Assembly: GCA_028822675.1 (NCBI GenBank)
Contig: JAPKDE010000093.1
Coordinates: forward strand, 1-9,408
Direction of reading: 5' to 3'
Source: Dehalococcoidia bacterium
GTDB lineage: Bacteria > Chloroflexota > Dehalococcoidia > UBA3495
DNA: 9,408 nt
Shown here: piece by piece, positions 1 to 5,606 of the stretch
Numbering within the stretch: the stretch's first letter is position 1
How the letters are laid out: each line of letters starts with the position of its first letter
The notes under the pieces: model-generated
The model's database searches: none
The model's input: only the letters and a program-made list of their open reading frames with translations
What the model was told of the DNA's origin: nothing
Position numbers and translations under genes: made by a program

Positions 1-429
1 GGGGCAACCTTCGGCAACTGGGGCCTGCACCAAGCGTCATTATTGACATCAATGATGGGCGGAAGCTCCAGCGGATACCTGGGCGGCGCATTACTGATGA
101 CTGCCGGCGTATTTCAGTGGAGCCAGTTGAAATACGTCTGCCTGACCCATTGCCGCAGCCCGTTGAGCTTCCTGATGTCGGACTGGAAAGAGGGCACCAT
201 CGGGGCGTTCAAGATGGGTCTGCAGCACGGACGCTATTGCCTGGGCTGCTGCTGGATACTGATGGCCCTGCTGTTTGTGCTGGGCGTGATGAACCTGGTG
301 TGGATTGCCGCGCTAGCTGCGTTTGTGCTGGCAGAAAAAGTCATTCCCGGCGGGGAAAAAGTGTCGCGGACCACCGGAGTCCTGCTGGTCATCTGGGGCG
401 TCTGGGTGGTCTTGGCGGCGGCGATCTAA
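1..429 (+). CDS. DUF2182 integral membrane protein, C-terminal part (5' end outside window)
   Basis: The reading frame is open from base 1 to the TAA at 427-429, so the true start lies upstream. The 142 visible residues match the C-terminal half of the DUF2182 family, annotated as predicted metal-binding integral membrane proteins. Signatures seen are CLTHCRSPLSF (nt 139 on), then W-KEG-IGAFKMGLQHG, then YCLGCCW followed by LMALLFVLGVMNL and an AEK-IPGGEK turn. Three hydrophobic segments are visible: nt ~85-135, ~250-335 and ~375-425. The paired cysteines (CxxxC and CxxCC) next to membrane segments are the basis for the family's metal-binding prediction; the metal and function are not established. 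An internal TTG at 43 is not a credible start because homology continues before it. The gene ends directly against the convergent gene on the other strand, with no terminator between them. Confidence 0.85.
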   Translation, partial: GATFGNWGLHQASLLTSMMGGSSSGYLGGALLMTAGVFQWSQLKYVCLTHCRSPLSFLMSDWKEGTIGAFKMGLQHGRYCLGCCWILMALLFVLGVMNLVWIAALAAFVLAEKVIPGGEKVSRTTGVLLVIWGVWVVLAAAI

Positions 430-972
430 TTAGGCCGATTCCACTTGCAGCTTCACCTTTTCGATCGTCTCCACCAGTGTCCCACCAGCGAAATCAACTC
501 GGGCCAACCCCTTAATCTCATCCAACGCAGGCGTCGTTTTATCTTTTGAAGCCGCGGTAACCGCAGTCAGTGCTGCTCGCCAAGGAATGTCACCACCATC
601 TTCCTCAGTTGATCCTTCAGAAAGGACACCAGACGGCAAGCCGGTAGTGTGAAAGACAATCCCGTTGTCGTTACTGATTAGCACCAGGGATGGCGTCCGA
701 ACGTCTGAGAGACCCAAGCCGGGTATCAACGCGGCGCAGGTGCTGGACATGCCGTGTTGGCCGAAGATAACCAAATCGTGGAACCCGGCACCAAGTTCTT
801 CAAACTCTGTGCGGTAAACCCGGAAGATGTTGTGTGCGCGAATGTCATCGCCTGATGCCAGAAATAGGGCACACACCGGAAAGTCACTGCCGGTCGCAGA
901 CCCGAGTCCGTCATGCCATTTGGTCAGCTTCCCCAGGTCATGGCTATCCGGAGTCTCTTCGTGTTCCCGCAT
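430..972 (-). CDS. Hypothetical protein, 180 aa, translationally coupled to a KPR-family gene
   Basis: I do not recognise this protein. It is soluble, with no signal peptide or membrane segment. The core (residues 32-118) alternates short hydrophobic strands (VCALFLAS, HDLVIFGQ, PSLVLIS, GIVFHTTG) with an amphipathic helix (RAHNIFRVYRTEFEEL). It contains a striking GQHGMSSTC segment at 71-79. The order could fit a thioredoxin-like or other alpha/beta sandwich, but there is no CxxC; this is inference only. The C-terminal third is helical and charged. Its ATG overlaps the upstream gene's stop by one base (TAATG), and an AGAGGGG Shine-Dalgarno (987-981 on this strand) lies 8 nt before the start, inside the upstream gene. 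This makes the gene real and co-translated with the KPR-like reductase. It ends back-to-back with the DUF2182 gene stop. Confidence 0.8.
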   Translation of the reverse strand: MREHEETPDSHDLGKLTKWHDGLGSATGSDFPVCALFLASGDDIRAHNIFRVYRTEFEELGAGFHDLVIFGQHGMSSTCAALIPGLGLSDVRTPSLVLISNDNGIVFHTTGLPSGVLSEGSTEEDGGDIPWRAALTAVTAASKDKTTPALDEIKGLARVDFAGGTLVETIEKVKLQVESA

Positions 973-1889
973 TAGTTGGTCCCCTCTTTTAACCCGTGCA
1001 GCATGGCGTAAATCACGTCGTTGATCGGCGTGGCGACTCCCGACTCCACTCCGGCCCGGATCACCGCGCCGTTCAACGCCTCAAGTTCCAACGGCCGTCC
1101 GGCCATCAGGTCAGTGTGCATAGAGGCCTGTAAGTCTGCAAGATGTTCTTCTATGTAGCTGGTCGTGTTGGCGACCATGTCTGGGTGCAGGGCCACGCCG
1201 CTGGCCCGGCCCACGGCGTCGTTCTCAGCCAAGCAGGCCAGGACCACCTTCCGCCAATGGGGCTGGGGCATCAGTTCTGCCAGGGTCGCTCGGGCCAAGG
1301 AAGTAACCCCGGCCATGGTGGCGATGAACAGAAACTTTCCCCACAGACCTGCTGTGATGTCTGGCAGCACTTCTGCAGGCACGCCCGCCGCGATGAAAGT
1401 ATCGCGGATTTCCAAGCAACGTTGCGATTCTGAACCGTCGTTCTCGCCCAAGATGATTCGCACCAAGCTTCCGGTCTGCTTGATGATTCCCGGCCCCAGT
1501 AGGCCGGCCTCAATGAACGCGGCCCCTGGGAGTACGGAACCCGAGCCTAGTACATCGGCAGCGGTAATATAGCTGTCGATGCCGTTTTGCAAGCACAGCA
1601 CAGTGGTTTGGGGGCCAACCATTGGTTGCATGGAAGGCAGTGCGACTTCGCTCTGGTAGGTCTTCACGCAGAGTAAGGCCACGTCCACCAGTCCCACCGA
1701 AGCCGGGTCATCGGTGGCGAGGCATTGGACCACGAACTCTTCACTGTCCCGCACCACTTTAAGACCGTTAGCCCGGATGGCTTCCAGGTGTGCGCCGCGG
1801 GCAATGAGGAAGACCTCGTTCCCGGCGCGGGCGAGCATACCGCCAAAATAACCGCCGGTGCTGCCGGCTCCCATAACCGCAATCCGCAT
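972..1889 (-). CDS. Ketopantoate reductase (PanE/ApbA)-family NAD(P)-dependent oxidoreductase
   Basis: At 305 residues it is full length for the family, which reduces 2-oxo groups with NADPH (canonically 2-dehydropantoate to pantoate, in the cytoplasm). The N-terminal Rossmann domain shows the dinucleotide motif GAGSTGG at 7-13, the VKTYQ segment with K76, and CLQNG with N102. The C-terminal helical domain has the catalytic-type lysine K185 in LWGKF, an SM-x-x-D segment at 256-260, and the glutamate E268 in GRPLELEALNG, matching the family's RPTEID-type motif. However, the asparagines found 4 and 8 residues after this lysine in E. coli PanE (KLAVNCVIN) are I189 and A193 here, so the substrate may not be ketopantoate. 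I therefore give no panE symbol. The start ATG is preceded by AAAGGG about 12 nt upstream. It is the first gene of a two-gene unit and is divergent from the four-gene cluster. Confidence 0.88.
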   Translation of the reverse strand: MRIAVMGAGSTGGYFGGMLARAGNEVFLIARGAHLEAIRANGLKVVRDSEEFVVQCLATDDPASVGLVDVALLCVKTYQSEVALPSMQPMVGPQTTVLCLQNGIDSYITAADVLGSGSVLPGAAFIEAGLLGPGIIKQTGSLVRIILGENDGSESQRCLEIRDTFIAAGVPAEVLPDITAGLWGKFLFIATMAGVTSLARATLAELMPQPHWRKVVLACLAENDAVGRASGVALHPDMVANTTSYIEEHLADLQASMHTDLMAGRPLELEALNGAVIRAGVESGVATPINDVIYAMLHGLKEGTN

Positions 1890-2081
1890 TTTGTTTAACT
1901 ACCCTTTGTATTATTCGAGCCTAATTGAATCGAGTGAACTCAGAGAATTCATGGGGCTACGTTACAAGAACGCCAACTCACGGCGCAACACTCAAGAGGA
2001 ACCTGGCCTTCTAAAAAGACGGTGCAATCCTCAGGAACATCTTAACTACCCGACTTGCCCTATTACGCGTTGGCAAAGTTC

Positions 2082-2110
2082 TTGACGCCTGTGGCATTTG
2101 TCCCTATTCT
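2082..2110 (+). promoter_or_regulatory. Sigma70-type promoter of the four-gene cluster
   Basis: TTGACG (2082-2087) and TATTCT (2105-2110) are separated by exactly 17 bases, close to the sigma70 consensus. Transcription would start near 2117, leaving a leader of about 58 nt before the ATG at 2175. It sits in the 285-base gap between the divergent KPR-family gene and the DUF35 gene. For the minus-strand gene in the same gap I see only a weak AT-rich -10-like stretch near 1910 and no convincing -35. The second good promoter in this window uses the same TTGACG hexamer and the same 17-base spacer, which supports the reading. Confidence 0.65.
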
Positions 2111-2123
2111 TTTGATGGCCTTC

Positions 2124-2157
2124 TCATGGCATGAATCAAGAGCCGTCCACGTACGTG
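2124..2157. promoter_or_regulatory. Two palindromes downstream of the promoter, possible operator
   Basis: TCATG-G-CATGA (2124-2134) and the perfect 10-base palindrome CACGTACGTG (2148-2157) lie between the predicted transcription start and the ribosome binding site AGGAG (2164-2168). Dyads there could be a repressor operator controlling the four-gene cluster. No regulator gene lies in the window. A 10-base palindrome has a fair chance of occurring in a gap this size, so this is only a candidate. Confidence 0.3.
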
Positions 2158-2174
2158 ATTAACAGGAGTGGGAC

Positions 2175-2600
2175 ATGACCCAACAGCAATCTTCGCCACC
2201 AATTCCGGCCCCCGTTCCCCAACCGGAATCTGATTTTTATTGGGAAAAATGCAAAGAGGAAGAATTGTGGCTGCGTCACTGCAAGTCCTGTGACTCCTCC
2301 TACTTCTACCCCAGGGACATCTGCCCTGGTTGTTTCTCCAGAGACACAGATTGGATCAAGAGTAGTGGCAAAGGCACAATCTACACTTTCTCCATCGTCC
2401 ACCGTGGACCCACTCCCCCGTTCCGTGACAAGGCTCCTTACGTTCCAGTGATCATTGAACTGGAAGAAGGCCCTCGGATGCCCAGTAACCTGGTCATTGA
2501 CGACCCACAGCCAGAAAACATCAAGATTGGCATGGCAGTGGAAGTGGTCTTTGAGGTTCTGGACGAAAAGATTACCCTCCCCAAATTCAAATTAAGCTAA
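2175..2600 (+). CDS. DUF35 Zn-ribbon/OB-fold acyl-CoA-associated protein
   Basis: The 141 residues are typical of the DUF35 family, small proteins with a rubredoxin-like zinc ribbon followed by an OB fold. The ribbon is C36-K-S-C39 and C50-P-G-C53, all four ligands present, preceded by the usual FYWE-x-E-ELWLRHC segment. The OB part (about 58-138) has GKGTIYTFSIVHR, YVPVIIELEEG-R-PSNL and GMAVEVVFEVL. Family members usually pair with a thiolase or HMG-CoA-synthase-like protein and help it act on acyl-CoA substrates; some bind CoA. No thiolase is present here, which is odd. A proline-rich 17-residue N-terminus precedes the domain. AGGAG lies 6 nt before the ATG. It is the first gene of the four-gene unit and ends with a double stop TAATAA. 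The zinc ribbon and OB fold are seen; the role is inferred from the family. Confidence 0.88.
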   Translation: MTQQQSSPPIPAPVPQPESDFYWEKCKEEELWLRHCKSCDSSYFYPRDICPGCFSRDTDWIKSSGKGTIYTFSIVHRGPTPPFRDKAPYVPVIIELEEGPRMPSNLVIDDPQPENIKIGMAVEVVFEVLDEKITLPKFKLS

Positions 2601-2604
2601 TAAA

Positions 2605-2639
2605 TTCCGCCCCCAACTCCTCTAGCTTGGCAGGCGGAA
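2605..2639 (+). promoter_or_regulatory. Intercistronic stem-loop before the SDR gene
   Basis: TTCCGCC (2605-2611) pairs with GGCGGAA (2633-2639), and inside it CCAA (2613-2616) pairs with TTGG (2627-2630) across a small internal bulge, with a 10-base loop. That makes 11 base pairs filling most of the gap between the DUF35 stop and the SDR gene. There is no following T-run, so it is not an ordinary intrinsic terminator. It ends 4 bases before the GGAG ribosome binding site, so it could stabilise an mRNA end or tune expression of the downstream gene. The function is inferred. Confidence 0.45.
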
Positions 2640-2652
2640 CAACGGAGTAAAC

Positions 2653-3456
2653 ATGGCTGCCACAGGAGAACTACTAGGAAAGGTGGCCATCGTTACTGGC
2701 GCCAGCCGAGGTATCGGGCGGGCAATGTCCCTGGCCTTTGCCGCCGCTGGCGCACAGGTGGTGGTGGCAGCTCGGACGGAAACCGAGACCTCACCGGACT
2801 CGGATTTCGCAAAATACGGCTCAGGTACCATCAACGACACCGCCCAGCAGATTGCCGAGGCCGGCGGAGAAGCACTACCGATTACCTGTGATGTCACCAA
2901 GTCGGAACACCTCCGCAACCTGGCGGAGCGCACCATAAAACACTTTGGCCGCATCGATATCGTGGTCTCCAACGCCGGTGTCGACTGTGAATCCCCGGTT
3001 GTAGACCTGGAAGAAGAACTGCTGGATCGTTGCTTAACGGTCAACATTCGCGGCCCGATTCTGCTCTGCAAATACGTCCTGCCACAAATGATTGAACAAA
3101 AAGGTGGCGGGTCAATTTTCTGCATCACCTCCGGCGCTTCGATGGGCTATCGAGAAAATCGGGTGGGCTATTCCATGAGCAAGGCTGCCCTCGACCGGGC
3201 CTACCTCAGCATTGCCGAAGAAGTCCGAGAGCACAACATTGCTGTCAATGTTCTCAGCCCCGGTCGAGTGGATACCTGGATGAACCGCCGTGGCGACTGG
3301 CCTGGTACCGCCCATATACCTATGGAACAACCGGACGCCATCAACAGTGCCGCCGTTTGGCTGGCCGCACAGAAAGCGTCTACGTTCACCGCACAACGAA
3401 TAGAACGGGCAGAATTCGGAACCAATTGGGGTCCCGGCATACCCTTGCCGGCTTAA
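2653..3456 (+). CDS. Short-chain dehydrogenase/reductase (classical SDR)
   Basis: This is a 267-residue cytoplasmic NAD(P)-dependent oxidoreductase of the classical SDR type, interconverting an alcohol and a ketone. Seen in order: cofactor motif TGASRGIG (15-22), strand 2 ending AARTETE with R41, which favours NADP(H), a CDVT segment near 82, N107-A-G, and the catalytic triad residues S160, Y173 and K177 (YSMSK) with the normal 13-residue Ser-Tyr spacing. Then comes VNVLSPGRVDT after the active site. A loop of about 18 residues (43-60, ending GTINDTAQQI) enlarges the region after strand 2, as seen in some hydroxysteroid-dehydrogenase-like SDRs. The C-terminus is divergent, with no family tag. 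GGAG lies 5 nt before the ATG. It is the second gene of the cluster; its neighbours suggest it acts on an intermediate of a small catabolic route, but the substrate cannot be read from sequence. Confidence 0.92.
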   Translation: MAATGELLGKVAIVTGASRGIGRAMSLAFAAAGAQVVVAARTETETSPDSDFAKYGSGTINDTAQQIAEAGGEALPITCDVTKSEHLRNLAERTIKHFGRIDIVVSNAGVDCESPVVDLEEELLDRCLTVNIRGPILLCKYVLPQMIEQKGGGSIFCITSGASMGYRENRVGYSMSKAALDRAYLSIAEEVREHNIAVNVLSPGRVDTWMNRRGDWPGTAHIPMEQPDAINSAAVWLAAQKASTFTAQRIERAEFGTNWGPGIPLPA

Positions 3457-3492
3457 TACGAAAAGCTTAAAAAATAAACCGAGGTATCGAAA

Positions 3493-3807
3493 ATGACTAC
3501 TGGACGAAGTGAAATGCAAGAAGTATCACCAAAATTAGCTGAGTTATCTGCGGACATGCTATTTGGTGATATCTGGGAGCGCCCTGAGCTCTCAAAGCGT
3601 GACCGCAGCCTGATTACCGTGGCCAACCTGGTGGCCCTTTACCGAACAGACCAGCTCAAGGGCCACATTGGTCGTGCGTTGGACAACGGCGTCACCAAGT
3701 CCGAGATAAGCGAAGTAATCCTGCACACCACCATGTATGCCGGATGGCCGGTTGGCGCCAACGCTGTCAAAGTAGCCAAGGCCGTCTTCGACGAGCGCGG
3801 TATCTAA
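3493..3807 (+). CDS. Carboxymuconolactone decarboxylase (CMD)-family protein
   Basis: The 104 residues form one all-helical CMD domain. Diagnostic segments are FGDIWERPELSKRDRSLI (24-41), VANLVAL with the downstream LKGHI-x-x-AL-NGVT (55-68), EISEVILH (71-78) and YAGWPVGANA (82-91). These match the gamma-carboxymuconolactone decarboxylase branch, whose founding member removes CO2 from 4-carboxymuconolactone in protocatechuate degradation. There is no cysteine at all, so it is not an AhpD-type CxxC peroxidase component. No other beta-ketoadipate pathway gene is nearby, so the classic reaction is not implied; many such proteins have unknown substrates. GAGG (3481-3484) sits 8 nt before the ATG, 36 bases after the SDR stop, consistent with the same transcript. 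Confidence 0.88.
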   Translation: MTTGRSEMQEVSPKLAELSADMLFGDIWERPELSKRDRSLITVANLVALYRTDQLKGHIGRALDNGVTKSEISEVILHTTMYAGWPVGANAVKVAKAVFDERGI

Positions 3808-3873
3808 ACACTGGGACACCGGGCTTTAATGTTTACCTAATGTCCTTAATTTTGATGTTCGAGAGGGATAACC

Positions 3874-5550
3874 ATGCCTAAGATGACCGGGGCAAAATAC
3901 CTGGCCCAAACCCTAAAAGCCTACGGCGTAACCCACGTGTTCTTCGTGCCGGCAGTGCTCCGTAGATCTCTAGCCGAGATGGATATGGTCGGTATTAAAC
4001 GAGTGGTAACCCACGGCGAAAAAGCCGCAGCATACATGGCCGATGGCTACGCCAGGGCCACCAACAAAGTTGGAGTCTGCATGGCTCAGTCAGTGGGGGC
4101 AGTCAACCTGGCTGCCGGCCTGCAAGATGCCTACTTGGGTCTGTCACCGGTGCTAGCCCTAACTGGACACAAGTCCAACTTGCAGCAGAGCCGGAACGCC
4201 TACCAGGAACTCGAACACTCAAAACCCTTCGCATCGGTGACCAAGTTCAGCGCTGAAGTAGATTCAGTAAATGATCTGCCCGGACTGCTGCGCCAAGCTT
4301 TCCGCGAAGCCACCACCGGCGCTCCGGCCCCGGTGCATCTGGACTTCCAGGGCATCAGCGGCAACGTGGTTGAAGACGGGGAAGCTGATTTGGAGATTCT
4401 GCTAGAAGAGTCCTTCACCGCGCGCCCCGCATTCAGGCCGGAGCCAGAGCCAGAAAAAGTGCGCCAGGCTGCTCAGGTGTTGGCCAACGCCCAGCGTCCG
4501 GTGATTATCGCCGGCGGCGGAGTCACATCGTCGGGTGCCAAACAAGAAGTGCTGGAACTCGCCGAGTTGCTGAACATCCCAGTTGCCACTTCGCTCAACG
4601 CCAAGAACACCATCCCAGACAACCACCCGCTGGCAGTTGGGGTAGTCGGCTCTTATTCCCGCTGGTGCGCCAACAGGGTGGTACATGAGGCCGACTTGGT
4701 GCTTTACATCGGCAGCCACACCGGCAGCCAGGTGACCAACGAGTGGCGGGTGCCAGCCATTGGAACACCAGTGATTCAAATTGATATTGACCCATCTGAA
4801 TTGGGCCGGACTTACTCCGCCCAGGTTGCATTACAGGGCGATGCAAAGGCCAGCACTCGCCGGTTGATTGAGGCTTCAGAGCCTGTTGGAGACCGTTCAG
4901 CATGGGTGTCGCGGGCGCAAGAACTAGTAAAAGATTGGCGAGACGAAGTTGCCCCGAGGTCAAATTCTGAGGCGATTCCCATCATCCCGGAAAGACTCTG
5001 CAATGAGCTCACCAAGTGGTTGCCTTCCGATGCCATGCTCGTTGCCGACACCGGTCACGCCGGCATCTGGACCGGCTCCATGGTGGAGATGAACGAACCC
5101 GGCCAGGGATTCATCCGTTGCGCTGGTTCTTTGGGTTGGGGGTTGTCAGCGGCGATCGGTGCCAAGGCTGCGCTTCCCGACCGACCAGTTGTCTGCTTCA
5201 GCGGCGACGGTGGTTTCTGGTATCACATATCGGAGCTTGAGACCGCAGTACGAAACAACATTCCTGTGGTGACCGTGGTCAACAACAACCACGCACTGTC
5301 GCAGGACATGCGCGGCGACCGGCGGGCCTACGAGGGCCTGGAAGGGGGGCACCCGGAAGAACTCTGGAACTTCTCCGACGTCGATCTCTCAAAGGTGGCC
5401 GAGTCCATGGGCGCATTTGGAATTCGGGTGACCAAACCCGGAGATATCCAGAGCGCGATTGAACAGGCCATCGCATCGGGCCGTCCAGCAGTTGTTGATG
5501 TGGTCACTGATCAATTCGACAGCGAGGCCCCGGTTCCCTGGGCACCCTAA
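3874..5550 (+). CDS. Thiamine-diphosphate-dependent enzyme, acetolactate synthase large-subunit-like
   Basis: The 558 residues have the three-domain architecture of the acetolactate synthase / benzoylformate decarboxylase superfamily. The N-terminal PYR domain carries the catalytic glutamate E49 (HGEKAAAYMADGYAR); a central domain runs from about 195 to 335 (PVIIAGGG, VIQIDIDPSELGR); the C-terminal PP domain has the ThDP/Mg motif G444-D-G to N470-N-N. These enzymes make or break bonds next to a carbonyl, typically decarboxylating or ligating 2-oxo acids. The usual FGVPG loop reads FFVPAVL (23-29), and the usual SGPG loop reads QSVGAVN, both near the active site, so plain acetolactate synthase activity is unlikely. 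No small regulatory subunit is nearby. GAGAGGG lies 6 nt before the ATG. It is the last gene of the cluster, ends TAATAG and is followed by a strong terminator. The fold is certain; the substrate is unknown. Confidence 0.9.
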   Translation: MPKMTGAKYLAQTLKAYGVTHVFFVPAVLRRSLAEMDMVGIKRVVTHGEKAAAYMADGYARATNKVGVCMAQSVGAVNLAAGLQDAYLGLSPVLALTGHKSNLQQSRNAYQELEHSKPFASVTKFSAEVDSVNDLPGLLRQAFREATTGAPAPVHLDFQGISGNVVEDGEADLEILLEESFTARPAFRPEPEPEKVRQAAQVLANAQRPVIIAGGGVTSSGAKQEVLELAELLNIPVATSLNAKNTIPDNHPLAVGVVGSYSRWCANRVVHEADLVLYIGSHTGSQVTNEWRVPAIGTPVIQIDIDPSELGRTYSAQVALQGDAKASTRRLIEASEPVGDRSAWVSRAQELVKDWRDEVAPRSNSEAIPIIPERLCNELTKWLPSDAMLVADTGHAGIWTGSMVEMNEPGQGFIRCAGSLGWGLSAAIGAKAALPDRPVVCFSGDGGFWYHISELETAVRNNIPVVTVVNNNHALSQDMRGDRRAYEGLEGGHPEELWNFSDVDLSKVAESMGAFGIRVTKPGDIQSAIEQAIASGRPAVVDVVTDQFDSEAPVPWAP

Positions 5551-5560
5551 TAGCTATTAG
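5547..5560. repeat. 14-base perfect palindrome over the ThDP gene stop
   Basis: CTAATAGCTATTAG is its own reverse complement and contains the double stop TAA-TAG of the preceding gene. It lies 12 bases before the terminator stem. One such palindrome in a window of this length could arise by chance, so no function is claimed. Confidence 0.4.
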
Positions 5561-5572
5561 CAGTAAGCAACA

Positions 5573-5605
5573 AAAAAGCCCGCTAGTAAAACTAGCGGGC
5601 TTTTT
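5573..5605. terminator. Bidirectional intrinsic terminator between convergent genes
   Basis: A perfect 10-bp GC-rich stem, GCCCGCTAGT (5578-5587) with ACTAGCGGGC (5591-5600) around an AAA loop, is flanked by A6 on the left and T5 on the right. It therefore reads as a rho-independent terminator on both strands. It closes the four-gene plus-strand unit, whose last stop is at 5550, and the minus-strand MetF-like gene, whose stop codon begins one base beyond it. Confidence 0.93.
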
Positions 5606-5606
5606 G

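Noticed and set aside
1143..1572. Plus-strand open frames inside the KPR-family gene
   Set aside because: They are antisense to a gene with intact Rossmann and catalytic motifs; composition is atypical and no motif is present.
1858..2085. 75-codon plus-strand frame spanning the divergent gap
   Set aside because: It starts inside the KPR gene on the opposite strand, overlaps the cluster promoter, and its product shows no motif.
2622..3128. 168-codon open frame on the minus strand, antisense to the SDR gene
   Set aside because: The SDR frame has a full set of family motifs; the antisense protein is low-complexity and serine-rich, with no recognisable domain.
3493..3807. AhpD-like peroxidase identity for the CMD-family protein
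   Set aside because: The protein has no cysteine, so it cannot have the CxxC redox centre.
4402..4963. Two overlapping minus-strand open frames (125 and 122 codons) inside the ThDP gene
   Set aside because: Both are antisense to conserved parts of the ThDP enzyme and their translations show no domain, so they are shadows.
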